A stretch of DNA of 27,134 bases, taken from contig JALSGI010000085.1 in NCBI GenBank assembly GCA_026982835.1, forward strand, positions 1 to 27,134, read 5' to 3'. Position 1 is the first letter of the stretch; every line of letters starts with the position of its first letter. Made by a program: the position numbers and the translations under genes. Below the pieces are notes generated by a model, which had not been told where the DNA came from, did not search any database, and worked only from the letters and a program-made list of their open reading frames with translations. The DNA comes from Planctomycetota bacterium (GTDB taxonomy: Bacteria; Planctomycetota; Planctomycetia; Pirellulales; S012-138). This document shows, in pieces, positions 7,265 to 16,106 of the stretch.

Positions 7265-8086
7265 CTACAATGCCGCAGGCACATCGCGCCGCTGTAACGC
7301 CCAAAAGGCCAGGAGAAGAAACGCGGCCCCCAATCCCACCAACGGCAGGGTGTACTTGGCACACTCCCACCAGGGATGCTCCTGGTGGACCAGCCACGCC
7401 GGCTCGAACGCCCCAAAAAACGTTAGCCCGGCCAGCCATTTCCAGGGGCTCATCCGCGCCACCACCTTCAGGATCAACTGCACGGCATACACCGCTCCCA
7501 CCACTCCCACGGTATAACGCCGATAGCGCCCCGCGGCCGAAACCAGCACCGTGAACGCATAAAGAAAAAACGTCACGCCCCAGGTGTTGACCACCGCGGG
7601 CAGAAAAGTTCCGGGGCGGATCGTCTCGCCCAGGTCGATCCACCACAGCCCCAGCAGCGTGCCAACCCAACCAGCCCCTACCACCAGCATCGACCAGGCA
7701 CAGGCTACCGCGATCTGTGCGGCCAGGAATCCGCAACGTGAAACTCCAGCCGTGAGCAGCCACTCCAGCTCGCCGCGGTCCAGGGGGCCACTGACGGCAT
7801 CGGAGCCCCGGGCCACGGCCCAGGCCGAAAACAACAACACCGGCACCGCGTCCATCCAGGCCAAGGAGACCATTCCCCGGGAGGTGGTCACTTGTTCCAG
7901 CGGGATGGGGAGCAAGTTCTGCAGGGGGAGGCGCAGGCCAAACCGCAAGAACGTCCCCAGATAGCCCAGATCCACCAGGCTCACCATCCACACAAACAAC
8001 AAGTGGTAGGCCAGCAGCAGCGTGGCCATGCCCGTGCCCAAGGGCCAGTTCTCCCGCCAGGCGTGTCGCCACAGGGCCGCGTTCAT
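7265..8086 (-). CDS. ABC-2 type transporter permease
   Basis: 273 aa integral membrane protein with about six hydrophobic segments, such as ATLLLAYHLLFVWMVSLVD, FLAAQIAVACAWSMLVVGA, LPAVVNTWGVTFFLYAF and LVGLGAAFLLLAFWAL. This is the layout of ABC-2 export permeases. The start at 8086 is preceded by AGGAGA (about 6 nt) and overlaps the ATPase stop by 4 nt (ATGA), so the two are translationally coupled and should form one exporter. The frame stays open to 8218, but that extension lies inside the ATPase gene. The substrate is unknown. It is the last gene of the mutS-mnmE-ABC run. Confidence 0.85.
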   Translation of the reverse strand: MNAALWRHAWRENWPLGTGMATLLLAYHLLFVWMVSLVDLGYLGTFLRFGLRLPLQNLLPIPLEQVTTSRGMVSLAWMDAVPVLLFSAWAVARGSDAVSGPLDRGELEWLLTAGVSRCGFLAAQIAVACAWSMLVVGAGWVGTLLGLWWIDLGETIRPGTFLPAVVNTWGVTFFLYAFTVLVSAAGRYRRYTVGVVGAVYAVQLILKVVARMSPWKWLAGLTFFGAFEPAWLVHQEHPWWECAKYTLPLVGLGAAFLLLAFWALQRRDVPAAL

Positions 8087-8970
8087 GTCTTCTCCTGCCG
8101 GATGACTTGGCGATACAACTGTTCCAGGGCCAGCGGCTGCACTTGCACTTCCTCCACCGGCAGTGTGGCCAGCCAACGGAGCAGCTCCGGCTGGAGCCGA
8201 GGCACCTCCAACTCCCACTGCCGGCTACCGCGGCGACGCAAGGGACATTCCGGCGGAGGCCGAAGCGTCTGGTTGGCCCCTGCCGCGAGGCGTAACCGGA
8301 TGCGGTAGCTGCGCCGCGACTGTTCCAGTGCTCCCACGTAACGCAATCGCCCCTGGTAGAGAATGGCCACCCGATCCGACACCTGCTCCACCTCGCTCAG
8401 CACGTGCGAGGAAAACACCACGGCTTTTCCTTCGCTGCGGAGCCCGCGCAGGTAGTGGAGCACCTGGGCTCGGGCGTCCGGGTCCAGGTTGGCCGTGGGC
8501 TCATCCAGCACCAGCAGCGGCACATTCAGCGAGCAGACATGGGCCAGGGCCAGCTTTTGCCGCATGCCGCTGGAGGCCCGATCCACACGGCACGAAAGGT
8601 CCAACTCCCACCGCCGGGCCAGCTCCACGGCCGCCGCGACATTCCCCCGGGGGTGGAGTTTCCCCAGCAACTCCAACACCGCCTGGCCGCTCATGCGGCG
8701 AAACAACCGCACTTCCCCGGGCAGGTAGCCCAAGTGGCGATGCACCGCGGCGGCCTGGTACCAGCAGTCAAGACCTGCGATACGCGCTTGGCCCCGGCTG
8801 GGGCGGATCAGCCCGGCCCATATCCGCAGCAGCGTCGTTTTGCCCGCCCCATTGGGCCCCAACAGCCCCAACACCTCCCCCGGATGCACCTCCAGCGTGC
8901 AATCCTCCAGGGCCGTCAACGTGCCGTAGCACTTGGCCAGTTCGTGGGTGCAGGCGATCGGCTCGGACAT
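8083..8970 (-). CDS. ABC transporter ATP-binding protein
   Basis: 295 aa nucleotide-binding subunit. Walker A is GPNGAGKTT (about residue 40). The signature is degenerate (SSGMRQKLALA in place of LSGGQ). Walker B is LLVLDEPTANLD, and the switch His is in SSHVLSEVEQ. The degenerate signature and an extra C-terminal domain of about 80 residues are common in ATPases paired with ABC-2 permeases. The start at 8970 gives the family N-terminus (a CYGxxxAL motif before Walker A). The frame is open far upstream, but only antisense-free mnmE sequence lies there. It begins 53 bp after mnmE and overlaps the permease by 4 nt. Confidence 0.9.
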   Translation of the reverse strand: MSEPIACTHELAKCYGTLTALEDCTLEVHPGEVLGLLGPNGAGKTTLLRIWAGLIRPSRGQARIAGLDCWYQAAAVHRHLGYLPGEVRLFRRMSGQAVLELLGKLHPRGNVAAAVELARRWELDLSCRVDRASSGMRQKLALAHVCSLNVPLLVLDEPTANLDPDARAQVLHYLRGLRSEGKAVVFSSHVLSEVEQVSDRVAILYQGRLRYVGALEQSRRSYRIRLRLAAGANQTLRPPPECPLRRRGSRQWELEVPRLQPELLRWLATLPVEEVQVQPLALEQLYRQVIRQEKT

Positions 8971-9023
8971 GGCAAGGGGGAGCGGTTGTTGAAGCAGTCC
9001 GGGACGCCGTGCCCTGGCGGGCA

Positions 9024-10424
9024 TCACTTCCCAATACAAAAGCGGCTGAAGATGCGGTCCAGAATATCCTCGGTATAAACGGTGCCCAAGACCTGCCCCA
9101 GCCAGTCCGCACCGCTGCGAAGCGCGGCGGCCACCAGCTCCTCCGGCTCCCGGGCCTGGACCAGCCGCAGGGCTTCTTCCAGCGACTGCACGGCCCCACC
9201 AAGAGCTTCTGCTCCGCGGGCGGCCGTGGCCGGGATCACCGACGCGGTGGAGGAGCCAAGACCGCGCAGCTTTTCCACCACACCGCGACGCAGCTCCCCC
9301 AGGCCCTCCCCGGTGCGGCTGCTGGTAACAAGAACGGGCATCTGGGCTGCAAGCCCCGGGGGACGAGACGGCCGGCGGGGGACCAGGTCGGCCTTGGTCC
9401 AGACGACGATGGCCTGGGAGCCTAAGCGGGAGAGTTGCTCCTGTTCCCAGGCGTTGGGCGTGCGCGTGCTGTCCAGGCAAAACAGCACCAGGTCGGCCTG
9501 TTCTTGCTGCTGCCGGGCCAGATGCTGGGCCTGGCCCTCGACGCCGCCCTGCTTTTCCGTAGAAACCGCCTCGGCCCCGGCCGTGTCCACCAGCGCAAGG
9601 GGCATCCCCCCCCAGAGCAGCTCGGCCTGCAAGTAATCCCGCGTGGTCCCCGGCGTGGGGGAAACCAGCACCGCTTGCCCGGTCAGCGCGGCAAACAGGC
9701 TGCTTTTGCCCACGTTGGGGCTGCCGCAAAGCACCACGCGCCATCGGCTCTCGGCCCGGCGACGCTGCTGAAACTGCCGCTGCAACTGCTGCAGCTGGTC
9801 CAGCAGGCGGTCAAGCTGCCGGGCCAGCTCCTCGGGGGAGATGAACTGGATGTCCTCCTCGACGAAATCCAGTCCCGCTTCCACATGGGCCAGCAGCTCC
9901 AGCAGTTCCTCCTGCACCGGAAGGAGCAAACGCCCCACCCCGCCGGCCAGTTGATCAAGGGCGGTCTGGAGCTCCTGGGGGTCTTGGGCTTGGATGACCC
10001 CCAGTACGGCTTCGGCCTGGGCCAGATCGAGCCGCCCAGAGAGAAACGCCCGCAGGGTGAACTCGCCGGGGGCGGCCGGGCGTGCCCCGGCCCGGCACAA
10101 CTGCTCCAGCACGGCCTGCAACACCGGCGGCGAGCCCCAGGTATGCACCTCGGCGGCCGCTTCACGGGTGTAGCTTCGGCCCTGGGGCCACAGGAACACC
10201 TGGGCTTCTAGTGGCAGTTGCCAGCCGGGCAGTTGCAGCCCCAGGGCCAGGCGGCGGGCAAATCGCCCGGGGCGGAGTTGTTCCCGGTGTTCGGGCACGG
10301 CGAGCTTGCGCAGCACCGGGATCGTAAGCGGGCCGCTTATGCGAACGATCCCCCGGGGAGCCCCGCCGGGGCCGGAAGCTACGGCGGCGATCGTATCGCC
10401 CAGGCGGTAGCTGCTTGCCGTCAC
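9024..10424 (-). CDS. mnmE: tRNA modification GTPase MnmE
   Basis: 466 aa, normal for MnmE, which works with MnmG to add (carboxymethyl)aminomethyl groups to U34 of certain tRNAs. The N-terminal folate-binding domain begins DTIAAVASGPGGAPRGIVRISG. The inserted G domain has G1 GSPNVGKSS (about 232), G2 TPGTTRD, G3 DTAG and G4 TKAD. The C-terminus is the diagnostic CxGK (FCIGK, Cys 463). Translation starts at a GTG (10424) just 4 nt after the mutS stop, with GGGAGAG about 8 nt before it, so it is probably coupled to mutS. No mnmG lies in the window. Confidence 0.95.
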   Translation of the reverse strand: MTASSYRLGDTIAAVASGPGGAPRGIVRISGPLTIPVLRKLAVPEHREQLRPGRFARRLALGLQLPGWQLPLEAQVFLWPQGRSYTREAAAEVHTWGSPPVLQAVLEQLCRAGARPAAPGEFTLRAFLSGRLDLAQAEAVLGVIQAQDPQELQTALDQLAGGVGRLLLPVQEELLELLAHVEAGLDFVEEDIQFISPEELARQLDRLLDQLQQLQRQFQQRRRAESRWRVVLCGSPNVGKSSLFAALTGQAVLVSPTPGTTRDYLQAELLWGGMPLALVDTAGAEAVSTEKQGGVEGQAQHLARQQQEQADLVLFCLDSTRTPNAWEQEQLSRLGSQAIVVWTKADLVPRRPSRPPGLAAQMPVLVTSSRTGEGLGELRRGVVEKLRGLGSSTASVIPATAARGAEALGGAVQSLEEALRLVQAREPEELVAAALRSGADWLGQVLGTVYTEDILDRIFSRFCIGK

Positions 10425-10428
10425 CGGC

Positions 10429-13044
10429 TCAACTCTCCCGCTTGAGCTGTTCTTTTAGTTCCTGGAGCAGTTGCAGCGCTTCCAGCGGCGAGGTGCGCTC
10501 CACGTCCACCTGGCGCAGGCGCTGGATCACCCCCTGGTGCGGTGGCTCGAAAAGCCACAGTTGCCGCGGCACCGAGTTCACCTCCACAGCCACCGCCCGC
10601 AGGCGCTCGGCCCCGCGGTGGTGTTCCTCCTCCAGTTGGGCCAGGATCGTCCGGGCCCGTTGGATTACTTCCTCGGGCACGCCGGCCAGTCGGGCCACAT
10701 GGATGCCGTAGCTTTTGTCGGCCGCGCCGGGGACGATCTGATGCAGGAACACCACCTGGTCGTTCCATTCCCGCACCGCCACGTTGAGATTTTTTACCCG
10801 GGGCAAGTGCTGGGCCAGCTCGGTCAGCTCGTGGTAGTGCGTGGCAAACAGCGTGCGGCAGTCGATCCGCCGGTGGATGTACTCCACCACGCTCCAGGCC
10901 AGCGAAAGCCCATCATAAGTGCTTGTGCCTCGGCCGATTTCGTCCAGGATGACCAGGCTGCGGGCCGTGGCGGTGTTGAGGATGCGGGCCGTTTCGGTCA
11001 TCTCGACCATAAAGGTGCTTCGCCCCCCGGCCAGGTCGTCGCTGGCCCCCACGCGGGCAAAAATGCGATCGGCCACGCCCACGGTGGCTTCTTGGGCGGG
11101 GATGAAGCTGCCCAACTGGGCCATGATGACCAACAGGGCCACCTGGCGGATGTAGGTGCTTTTGCCGGCCATGTTAGGCCCGGTGATGAGCAGGATGCGT
11201 TGTTGCTGGTCGCAGTGGACGTCGTTGGGCACGAAGGTCCCTTCCGGCTCGGTCACATCCAGCACCGGGTGCCGCCCGGCGGTGATGTGCAGCACCGGCT
11301 CCTCGATCACCTCGGGCCGCACGTAACCGCGGCGGACGGCCAGGTGGGCCAGGGCGGCCAGCACGTCGAGTCGGGCCAGCGCCTCGGCACTGCGGCGAAG
11401 CGAGGGAGCCTGCTGGGCCACCTGCCGGCGCAGTTCCAAGAACAGCTCCTGCTCCAGCTGCCGCGCCTCTTCGTCGGCTTGCAGCACCTTCTGCTCGTAT
11501 TCCTTCAGCTCCGGCGTGATGTAACGCTCGGCGTTCTTGAGCGTCTGCTTGCGGATGTAGTCTTCGGGCACCTTGTCCCGGTGGGCGTTGGTCACCTCCA
11601 GGTAGTAGCCGAACACCTGGTTGAACCCCACCTTGAGCGAGGGGATGCCGGTCCGCCGGATCTGCTCGGCCTGGTAACGGGCGATCCACTCCCGGCCTCC
11701 CTGGGCCAGTTGACGCAACTGGTCCAGGCGCTGGTGGTAGCCGGGGCGGATGATCCCCCCTTCCTGGATTGCAAGCGGCGGATCGTCCACCAGGGCCTGT
11801 TGCAACCGCCGGCAAAGCTCCTGGCAGGGGTCGATCTGCCCGGCCAGGTGTTGCAGGAGCCGTTCGTCGCGGGGGGCCAGCAGCTTGCGCACCTGGGGAA
11901 ACACCGCCAGCGAGTCGCCCACGGCTTTCAGGTCCCGGGGGGTGGCTCGGCCGGTGGCGATGCGTGCCAGGAGCCGGGGCAGGTCGTAGAGCCGCTTCAG
12001 CTCCGCCCGCAGTGCCTCGCGCAGCGCCTCGTCCTCCACCAGCGCGGCCACAGCCTGTTGCCGCTGCCGGATATGCTCGACGCTGGTCAGGGGATGGGCC
12101 ACCCACTGGGCCAGCTCGCGGCTGCCGGGGGCGGTGACGGTCTGATCCAGCACCCACAACAGCGAACCGTGTCGCGAGCCGCTGCGCATGGTGCGCGACA
12201 ATTCCAGCGAACGCCGCGTGAACTCATCCAGCAGCAGCCACCGGGTGGTGCGAAACGGCAGCAGGCGATCCAGGTGGGCAAGCGAGCCTTTTTGAGTTTC
12301 CTTGAGGTATTGCAGCACCACGCCGGCGGCGAGGATGCCGGGTTGGTCTTCTTGCGGATCGAAGCCGAACCCCTCCAGCGATTGCGTGCCGAAGTGTTCC
12401 AGCAGCGCCTGCTCGGCGGTACGGGGTTCCCAGTGCCACGGGGGGCGTGTGGTCTGCACCACGCCTTGGCGGGCCAGGGCCTCCGGCAGCGTGGCTCCTT
12501 CCGGCAGCAGGCACTCGACCGGCTGGACGCGGGCCAGTTCGTCCCACAGCTCCCCCGGGGCGACCACGGAAGCAAAAAACTGCCCGGTGGAAAGATCGAC
12601 CCAGGCCAGCCCCGCCCGAGGCTCTCCCTCCCTTGCCCGAGGCGCTTGCGGCGGCAGGCTCACGGCGGCTAGAAAGTTGCTCTCCCGGGGGTCCAGCAGC
12701 GCCTCTTCGGTGAGCGTGCCGCGGGTGACAATCCGGGTCACTTCGCGGCGTACCAGCCCTTTGGCCTGCCGGGGGTCTTCCACCTGGTCGCAGATGGCCA
12801 CGCGGTAACCGGCCGCGACCAGCTTGCCCAGGTAGTTCTCCAGCTGGTGGTGGGGAAACCCGGCCATGGGCACAGGGTTTTCCCCCTTGTCGCGGCTGGT
12901 CAGGGTGAGATTGAGCACGCGGGCGGCCGTGTGGGCGTCTTCGTAGAACAGCTCGTAAAAGTCGCCCATGCGAAACAGCAGCACGGCGTCCGGACAGGCC
13001 GCCTTGGCCTGCTGGTACTGCTTCATCATGGGAGTAAGTGCCAT
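10429..13044 (-). CDS. mutS: DNA mismatch repair protein MutS
   Basis: 871 aa from the ATG at 13044. The mismatch-reading motif GDFYELF (Phe 29, Glu 31) is at the expected distance from this start. Connector, lever and clamp domains follow. The ATPase has Walker A GPNMAGKST (about 620), Walker B LVILDEIGRGTSTYDG and the FATHYHEL segment. This is MutS1 of the repair pathway, not MutS2 (no Smr domain). The frame remains open upstream to 13542, but those 166 codons are repeat cluster B and not protein: they contain hairpin sequence and lack MutS homology. It is the first gene of a four-gene run with mnmE and the ABC pair, and its promoter should lie between 13044 and about 13200. Confidence 0.95.
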   Translation of the reverse strand: MALTPMMKQYQQAKAACPDAVLLFRMGDFYELFYEDAHTAARVLNLTLTSRDKGENPVPMAGFPHHQLENYLGKLVAAGYRVAICDQVEDPRQAKGLVRREVTRIVTRGTLTEEALLDPRESNFLAAVSLPPQAPRAREGEPRAGLAWVDLSTGQFFASVVAPGELWDELARVQPVECLLPEGATLPEALARQGVVQTTRPPWHWEPRTAEQALLEHFGTQSLEGFGFDPQEDQPGILAAGVVLQYLKETQKGSLAHLDRLLPFRTTRWLLLDEFTRRSLELSRTMRSGSRHGSLLWVLDQTVTAPGSRELAQWVAHPLTSVEHIRQRQQAVAALVEDEALREALRAELKRLYDLPRLLARIATGRATPRDLKAVGDSLAVFPQVRKLLAPRDERLLQHLAGQIDPCQELCRRLQQALVDDPPLAIQEGGIIRPGYHQRLDQLRQLAQGGREWIARYQAEQIRRTGIPSLKVGFNQVFGYYLEVTNAHRDKVPEDYIRKQTLKNAERYITPELKEYEQKVLQADEEARQLEQELFLELRRQVAQQAPSLRRSAEALARLDVLAALAHLAVRRGYVRPEVIEEPVLHITAGRHPVLDVTEPEGTFVPNDVHCDQQQRILLITGPNMAGKSTYIRQVALLVIMAQLGSFIPAQEATVGVADRIFARVGASDDLAGGRSTFMVEMTETARILNTATARSLVILDEIGRGTSTYDGLSLAWSVVEYIHRRIDCRTLFATHYHELTELAQHLPRVKNLNVAVREWNDQVVFLHQIVPGAADKSYGIHVARLAGVPEEVIQRARTILAQLEEEHHRGAERLRAVAVEVNSVPRQLWLFEPPHQGVIQRLRQVDVERTSPLEALQLLQELKEQLKRES

Positions 13045-13212
13045 GACCGATGCCGCCGAATATGGTTGAATGGAATGGTTGAATGGAAAGGTAGTGAGCA
13101 AACCGGGAAGTGGTTTTTCCCGGAAAACGCAACGACCGGAGCGTGCCGATCCTGAGCGAAAGCTCATGCTAACACAGGAGGAAAATCGCCGGTAGCGCCC
13201 CGGTGCCGGAGC

Positions 13213-13556
13213 GTGGAGGCTTGGAGGCCATGAGCCCCGCACGTCAGTGCGGGGAGAGACGGAATCGGCTTGCGGCTTGCGGCGGAGCTTCCGCTCCGGG
13301 GGCTTGGGGGCGTGGAAGCTTGGGGGCTTGAAGGGATGGCGAGCCGCCAGCTTCAGCTGGCGGAGAAAAACAACCGAATGCGTTTCTTCGGCTCTCCCCG
13401 GACTGAAGTCCGGGGCTCGCCGGACAAAAATCGACACTTTTTTGCTCTGGAAACGCTCCGTCTTGAGCTTGCACGCTAAACACATACGAAGCCGGGGGAG
13501 AGCCAAATAAGCAGCCACACCAAACCAGCGAGCCGGGAGCACAAGCTCCCGGTTGC
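13213..13556. repeat. Hairpin-repeat cluster B (divergent mutS / sulfatase spacer)
   Basis: Members: 13235-13254 stem CCCCGCAC, loop GTCA; 13283-13298 CGGAGC-TTCC-GCTCCG; 13344-13363 stem CCGCCAGC, loop TTCA, flanks GCGAG and AGA; 13396-13415 stem CCCCGGAC, loop TGAA, opposite orientation, followed by CTCGCC; 13533-13552 stem CCGGGAGC, loop ACAA, flank GCGAG. G-rich tracts (GGCTTGGGGGCGTGG-like) surround the second hairpin. The part at 13213-13299 is composite module copy 1. The cluster separates two divergent genes, so it must coexist with their promoters. Confidence 0.85.
13384..13487 (+). repeat. 104-bp dispersed direct repeat, copy 2
   Basis: Partner of 4472-4575, with 98 of 104 positions identical by my count, same orientation and no gaps. 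A shorter match to its left edge (GCGTTTCTTC followed by GCTCTCC) recurs near 23636-23652. Confidence 0.85.
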
Positions 13557-13700
13557 ATTAAAAAAGCACAACGGCTGCTGACTCAATCAACGCCTCGGCC
13601 GCCGGGCCAGTGTTTGACACCGCACCTGCCGGCGGTCACACTTGGTCGGTAACCAGAGTCGTTGCATGCCCGGGTGTCTCTTGTGTGCAAGTTGCCGACC

Positions 13701-15158
13701 ATGTTGCGCTTCGGTTTCCTGCAAGTGACCGTGTGCCTGGCCTGGGCCGGGGTGTTTTGCGCCGGAGGGCCAAAGTCCGCGGCAGAGGAAGAATCGCTCC
13801 CGCGGCCCAACTTTGTGCTCTGTATGGCCGACGACCAGGGTTGGGGCGATGCCGGCTACCAGGGCCACCCGGTGCTCAAGACCCCGGTGCTGGACGAAAT
13901 GGCCCGCTCGGGGCTGCGGTTCAACCGCTTCTACGCGGCCGCCCCGGTCTGCTCGCCCACCCGGGGCAGCGTGCTCACCGGGCGACATCCCAACCGTTTT
14001 GCCTGTTTCTCCTGGGGGCACACGCTGCGGCCCCAAGAGGTGACGCTGGCCGAGGCGCTTCGCCGGGCCGGGTATGCCACGGGGCATTTCGGCAAGTGGC
14101 ACCTGGGCTCGGTGCAGGCGGCCAGCCCGGTGTGCCCGGGGAACAGCGGGTTCGACCACTGGGCCTCCAGCCCCAACTTTTACGAAAACGATCCGCTGTT
14201 TTCACTCAATGGCCGCGTGATCGCCACCCGGGGCGAAAGCTCCCAGGTCACCGTGGAGCTTGCCCTGGAGTTCATCGAGCGGTGCGTGCGGCAGGAGAAG
14301 CCGTTTCTGGCCGTGATCTGGTTTGGCAATCCGCACCTGCCGCACGTGGCCACCGAGGAGCTGAAAGCCCTGTATCCGGACCAGCCTCCCCGCAAGCAGA
14401 ACTACTACGGCGAGGTGACGGGGATCGACCGGGCCATGGGACTGCTGCGCCGCGGCCTGCGCAAGCTGGGCGTGGCCGAAAACACCCTGGTGTGGTACAC
14501 CAGCGACAATGGGGGTCGCTCGCCCGGTTCCAACGGTCCGCTGCGGGGCCACAAGGGCCAGCTTTGGGAAGGGGGCATTCGTGTCCCCGCGGTGATCGAG
14601 TGGCCTGCGGTGATCCGCTCCCCGCGACAAGTGGACATCCCCTGCGGCACGGTGGACATTTACCCCACGCTGTTGGAGCTTGCCGGGGTGGAAGTAGAAC
14701 ACCAGCCGGTGCTGGACGGGGAGAGCCTGGCCGGGCTGATCCGCGGGCAGCCGTGGCAGCGCCGCCGAGGACTCGGTTTTTGGGTCTATCCGACACGCGG
14801 CCGCCCCAAGCGCAGCCGACAGATTCTCCAGCGGTTGCAAAAGGCCCAACAACAGGGCCGGGAACCGCGCAACCCGGAGCAGCTCGACCTGCGCGCCGGC
14901 AAGCTCACCCGCACTTACACCTCGGAGGACGCCCGGCGGGGGCACGCCGCCTGGATCGAAGGCCCCTGGAAGCTGCACCGCGTGCCGATCAAGGGAGGCT
15001 TTCGCTGGGAGCTGTACCATTTGCAGCGCGATCCGAGCGAGCGGCACAACGTGGCCCAGCAGCATCCCCAGGTGGTGCAGCGCCTGCGCCGCCGCTTGGC
15101 CGCCTGGCAAAGTTCGGTGCTGGACAGTCTCAACGGTAAGGACTACCACGAACCCTAG
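13701..15158 (+). CDS. Exported sulfatase (formylglycine-dependent)
   Basis: 485 aa from the ATG at 13701, chosen over an upstream TTG because the protein then opens with a signal peptide (MLRFGFLQVTVCLAWAGVFC). Metal-binding Asp-Asp is in CMADDQGWGD (44-45). The catalytic motif is CSPTRG with Cys 84, the residue oxidised to formylglycine. GKWHLG and WYTSDNGG supply further active-site Lys, His, Asp and Asn. This is the full core of type I sulfatases, which hydrolyse sulfate esters. The substrate is unknown, probably a sulfated polysaccharide given the abundance of such enzymes in planctomycetes. No sulfatase-modifying enzyme is in the window. It is the first gene of a co-directional run. Confidence 0.92.
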   Translation: MLRFGFLQVTVCLAWAGVFCAGGPKSAAEEESLPRPNFVLCMADDQGWGDAGYQGHPVLKTPVLDEMARSGLRFNRFYAAAPVCSPTRGSVLTGRHPNRFACFSWGHTLRPQEVTLAEALRRAGYATGHFGKWHLGSVQAASPVCPGNSGFDHWASSPNFYENDPLFSLNGRVIATRGESSQVTVELALEFIERCVRQEKPFLAVIWFGNPHLPHVATEELKALYPDQPPRKQNYYGEVTGIDRAMGLLRRGLRKLGVAENTLVWYTSDNGGRSPGSNGPLRGHKGQLWEGGIRVPAVIEWPAVIRSPRQVDIPCGTVDIYPTLLELAGVEVEHQPVLDGESLAGLIRGQPWQRRRGLGFWVYPTRGRPKRSRQILQRLQKAQQQGREPRNPEQLDLRAGKLTRTYTSEDARRGHAAWIEGPWKLHRVPIKGGFRWELYHLQRDPSERHNVAQQHPQVVQRLRRRLAAWQSSVLDSLNGKDYHEP

Positions 15159-15191
15159 CCTCCTTTTGCGCTTGTTTTTGCGGGAACCGCC

Positions 15192-16055
15192 ATGAAGTTC
15201 CTGTGCCCCAACGACCACGTGATCACGTGCCGCGATTCGCGGGCGGGGCGCCTGGCCCGCTGCCCCGAGTGCCAGGTGCTGTTGCAAATCCCCCAGCCCT
15301 CCGAAGGGGAAATGCCCCGGGCGGTGGAGCTGTTCGAGTTTCTCTGTCCCAACGACCACCAGCTCACCGCCCCGGTGAGCCGTGCCGGGCGTCGGGGAAA
15401 ATGTCCTCACTGTGACGAGGAGTTCCAGATTCCGGTGCTGGAAGAGCCCGAGGGCGAAGCCCCGGAAACCCCGCATCTTCCCCAAGAAGCCGAGGAACCG
15501 GCCGCGCAACCGCCTGAGGAGCAAGCCCCCCCTGCCGAACCCCCTGCCCTGGAAGAAGTGGAGTCGGAAGGGCCTCCTGCTGAAGAATCGCCTGCCCCGG
15601 AGAGTGAGTTTTTGGAGTCTCTGGCCGAGTCGGGGGCGGAAGGGGCTGTGACCGAAGAGTCTCTGCTGCCCGTGCCCGAGGGAAGTGGCAGCGCCCCCCG
15701 GTCCGACGTGGCCGAGATGCTGCAAGAGCTTCAGGGGGTGGAGGAGCTTCAGCCGCTGGAGGAGGTTCCGCCGCCTCCGCCCCCGATGCCCGGTCCGGAA
15801 ATGCACCCTGTGGCCCGTATGTTCGAAACCCTGTGGAACGAGATGGACGAGGAGGCCATGTTCGAGATTACCCTGGAAGACGGACACCGCTTCGTGCCGG
15901 TGGCCTTTTCCGAGGCCAGCTTGCACGCCCCGGCGGCCCTGTTCGCCACCAGCGCCGGGGAGAACAACCACGTGGTGATCCTGGTGCCTTGGGACAAGGT
16001 GGCCCGGGTGACCGTACGCGGCGTAAAGGAGTTGCCCAAGGGGTTGTTCGAGTAA
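15192..16055 (+). CDS. Tandem zinc-ribbon protein with acidic linker
   Basis: 287 aa, no signal peptide. Two copies of a short zinc-binding unit open the protein: FLCPNDH...CPEC (Cys 5, His 9 and a CxxC near 24-27) and FLCPNDH...CPHC (about residues 52-78). Ligands are therefore CxxxH plus CxxC in each. A long acidic, Pro/Glu-rich linker follows (about 88-200). A conserved-looking C-terminal domain begins near MHPVARMFETLWNEMDEE and ends in beta-like sequence (HVVILVPWDKVARVTVRGV). It lies 33 bp after the sulfatase stop. No family recognised; the paired ribbons suggest a scaffold or nucleic-acid/protein binder (inference). Confidence 0.8.
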   Translation: MKFLCPNDHVITCRDSRAGRLARCPECQVLLQIPQPSEGEMPRAVELFEFLCPNDHQLTAPVSRAGRRGKCPHCDEEFQIPVLEEPEGEAPETPHLPQEAEEPAAQPPEEQAPPAEPPALEEVESEGPPAEESPAPESEFLESLAESGAEGAVTEESLLPVPEGSGSAPRSDVAEMLQELQGVEELQPLEEVPPPPPPMPGPEMHPVARMFETLWNEMDEEAMFEITLEDGHRFVPVAFSEASLHAPAALFATSAGENNHVVILVPWDKVARVTVRGVKELPKGLFE

Positions 16056-16106
16056 ACTTCCGGTGTGGGCGAACCAAGAAGACGTTTGAAACCAGCCCAA
16101 CGCGCC

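Noticed and set aside
6979..7416. Basic 145-codon minus-strand frame downstream of the permease
   Set aside because: It overlaps the end of the permease in another frame and contains no recognisable motif or start signal.
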